Both the position numbers and the translations under genes were made by a program. The notes under the pieces were generated by a model. The model saw nothing but the letters and a program-made list of their open reading frames with translations, searched no databases and was not told where the DNA came from. Of a DNA stretch of 64,000 bases, positions 63,301-64,000 are shown piece after piece. Source of the stretch: Actinomycetospora corticicola (lineage in GTDB: Bacteria > Actinomycetota > Actinomycetes > Mycobacteriales > Pseudonocardiaceae); contig NZ_JACCBN010000001.1 in the NCBI RefSeq assembly GCF_013409505.1, positions 62,001 through 126,000 of the forward strand. The letters run 5' to 3'. Position 1 is the stretch's first letter, and every line of letters begins with the position of its first letter.

Positions 63301-64000
63301 TCAGTTCGTCGTCGCCACCGTCAGCGGCAGGACCGCGGGCGCCCCGGCCCGGCGCAGCAGCATCGCCGCGACGGTGAGCGTCCACCCGGAGTCCGACACG
63401 TCGTCGACGAGCAGCACCGGCCCGGACGACGGGTCGAGGTCGACCGGCACGGACAACCGCCCGTACACCTCGGCGAGCCGCTGCGCGGAGTTCGGCGGCT
63501 CCGGCTCGCTGTCGTCCTCCGGGTCGGAGTAGCGGGGCGGCGCGTCGTCGGCGAGCGCCCCGAGCAGCGGGAGCCGTCCGATGGCGGCGATCCGCTGGGC
63601 GAAGCTCTCCACGAGGGCGGGCCGGGTGCGGCTGGGCAGCCACACGATCCCGGTGGGCCGCTCCGTCCAGCCCCAGCCCTTGAGGACCTCGACGGCGGCG
63701 TCGACGATCGCGTCGGGCGCGAGGTCGTCGGACCGCATCAGCGGGCGCAGCCGTGGGCCCCACCCGACGTCGGTGAGCCGGCCGATCGCCCGGCCCTCCT
63801 CGGCGGCCTCCTCCGGCTTGATCTTCCCCTTGAGCGGCACCTCGAGGGCGTCCATCCCGCTCGGCCACTGCTTGCGCGGCGCGAGTGGGACGCCCGGCCG
63901 GTCGAGCACCTCCTGGGCCTGGACGCGGACGTCCTCGCCGACCGACGGGTCGTAGTGCTTCCCCGTGCAGTTGTCGCACCGGCCGCACGGCGCCGCGCCC
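63301..64000 (-). CDS. Partial: RecQ-type DNA helicase C-terminus fused to a phosphoribosyltransferase domain
   Basis: The frame enters from beyond the window edge; 232 codons are visible. The first residues (PCGRCDNCTG) are the C-terminal part of the RecQ zinc-binding domain. Then comes a linker region with LEVPLKGKIKPEEAAEEGRA, and from about residue 100 of the visible part a PRTase-like fold with the PRPP-binding motif VLLVDDVSDSGWTL (the usual D-D-x-x-x-T/S-G-x-T). The helicase-PRTase fusion is known from actinobacteria; whether the PRTase is active or only binds nucleotides is unknown. Confidence 0.85.
   Translation of the reverse strand, partial: GAAPCGRCDNCTGKHYDPSVGEDVRVQAQEVLDRPGVPLAPRKQWPSGMDALEVPLKGKIKPEEAAEEGRAIGRLTDVGWGPRLRPLMRSDDLAPDAIVDAAVEVLKGWGWTERPTGIVWLPSRTRPALVESFAQRIAAIGRLPLLGALADDAPPRYSDPEDDSEPEPPNSAQRLAEVYGRLSVPVDLDPSSGPVLLVDDVSDSGWTLTVAAMLLRRAGAPAVLPLTVATTN

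Overview
The window is very GC-rich DNA with GTG and occasional TTG starts, frequent 4-bp start/stop overlaps (ATGA or GTGA) and many start codons placed 6-10 nt after a TANNNT box, which suggests leaderless transcripts. Gene content and order (tig-clpP1-clpP2-clpX; folC-DUF4233-ndk; radical SAM-DUF2344-rne-rplU-rpmA-obg-proB-proA; WhiB-type and CmtR-type regulators; an actinomycete-type integrative element) place it in the Actinomycetota. A Pseudonocardia- or Actinomycetospora-like member of the Pseudonocardiaceae is my inference; no rRNA is present to test it.

Layout. 1-15 kb: a dnaK-type chaperone gene followed on the minus strand by what looks like the start of grpE; a UBP zinc finger gene overlapping a cNMP-binding/glutaredoxin-like/thioredoxin-reductase-like fusion that lacks its redox cysteines; a sarcosine-oxidase-like flavoprotein divergent from a LysR regulator; an SDR divergent from a P450-ferredoxin pair; a TetR-permease pair; a second TetR gene; a small secreted protein; an ArsR-SRPBCC pair with a clear palindromic operator; an HSL-type esterase; a cold-shock protein; tRNA-Gly(TCC).

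15.3-27.1 kb: an integrated actinomycete integrative and conjugative element (AICE). A complete tRNA-Pro(TGG) gene carries attL, and an identical 46-bp copy of its 3' part lies 11.66 kb away as attR. Between them are a tyrosine integrase, excisionase, small transfer or membrane proteins, an FtsK/TraB-type translocase, a WhiB-like protein, a GntR regulator fused to a P-loop NTPase with candidate operators at its divergent promoter, a lower-GC XRE-ImmA/IrrE protease gene with an unknown leaderless neighbour, a CmtR-CDF metal-resistance operon, and an HUH-type rolling-circle replication initiator.

27-46 kb: small enzymes and membrane proteins, a glutamine-dependent NAD synthetase, an aldo/keto reductase, the tig-clp protein-quality-control cluster, a Tat-exported esterase, fdhD divergent from an oxalate/formate-type antiporter with its 39-aa small subunit, folC, a decayed gene, and ndk. 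46-64 kb: the radical SAM to proA housekeeping run, an HTH-membrane protein, a large polytopic membrane protein, an acyl-CoA ligase with an overlapping HhH membrane protein, a cysteine-free bL32 gene with a Zur-box-like palindrome, and the C-terminal end of a RecQ-type helicase fused to a phosphoribosyltransferase domain.

No CRISPR array, rRNA or transposase was seen. The most distinctive parts are the AICE regulatory centre and cargo, the CxxC-less TrxR-like fusion, the phased TCACAC repeats, the duplicated palindrome between proB and proA, and the Zur-like site at bL32.
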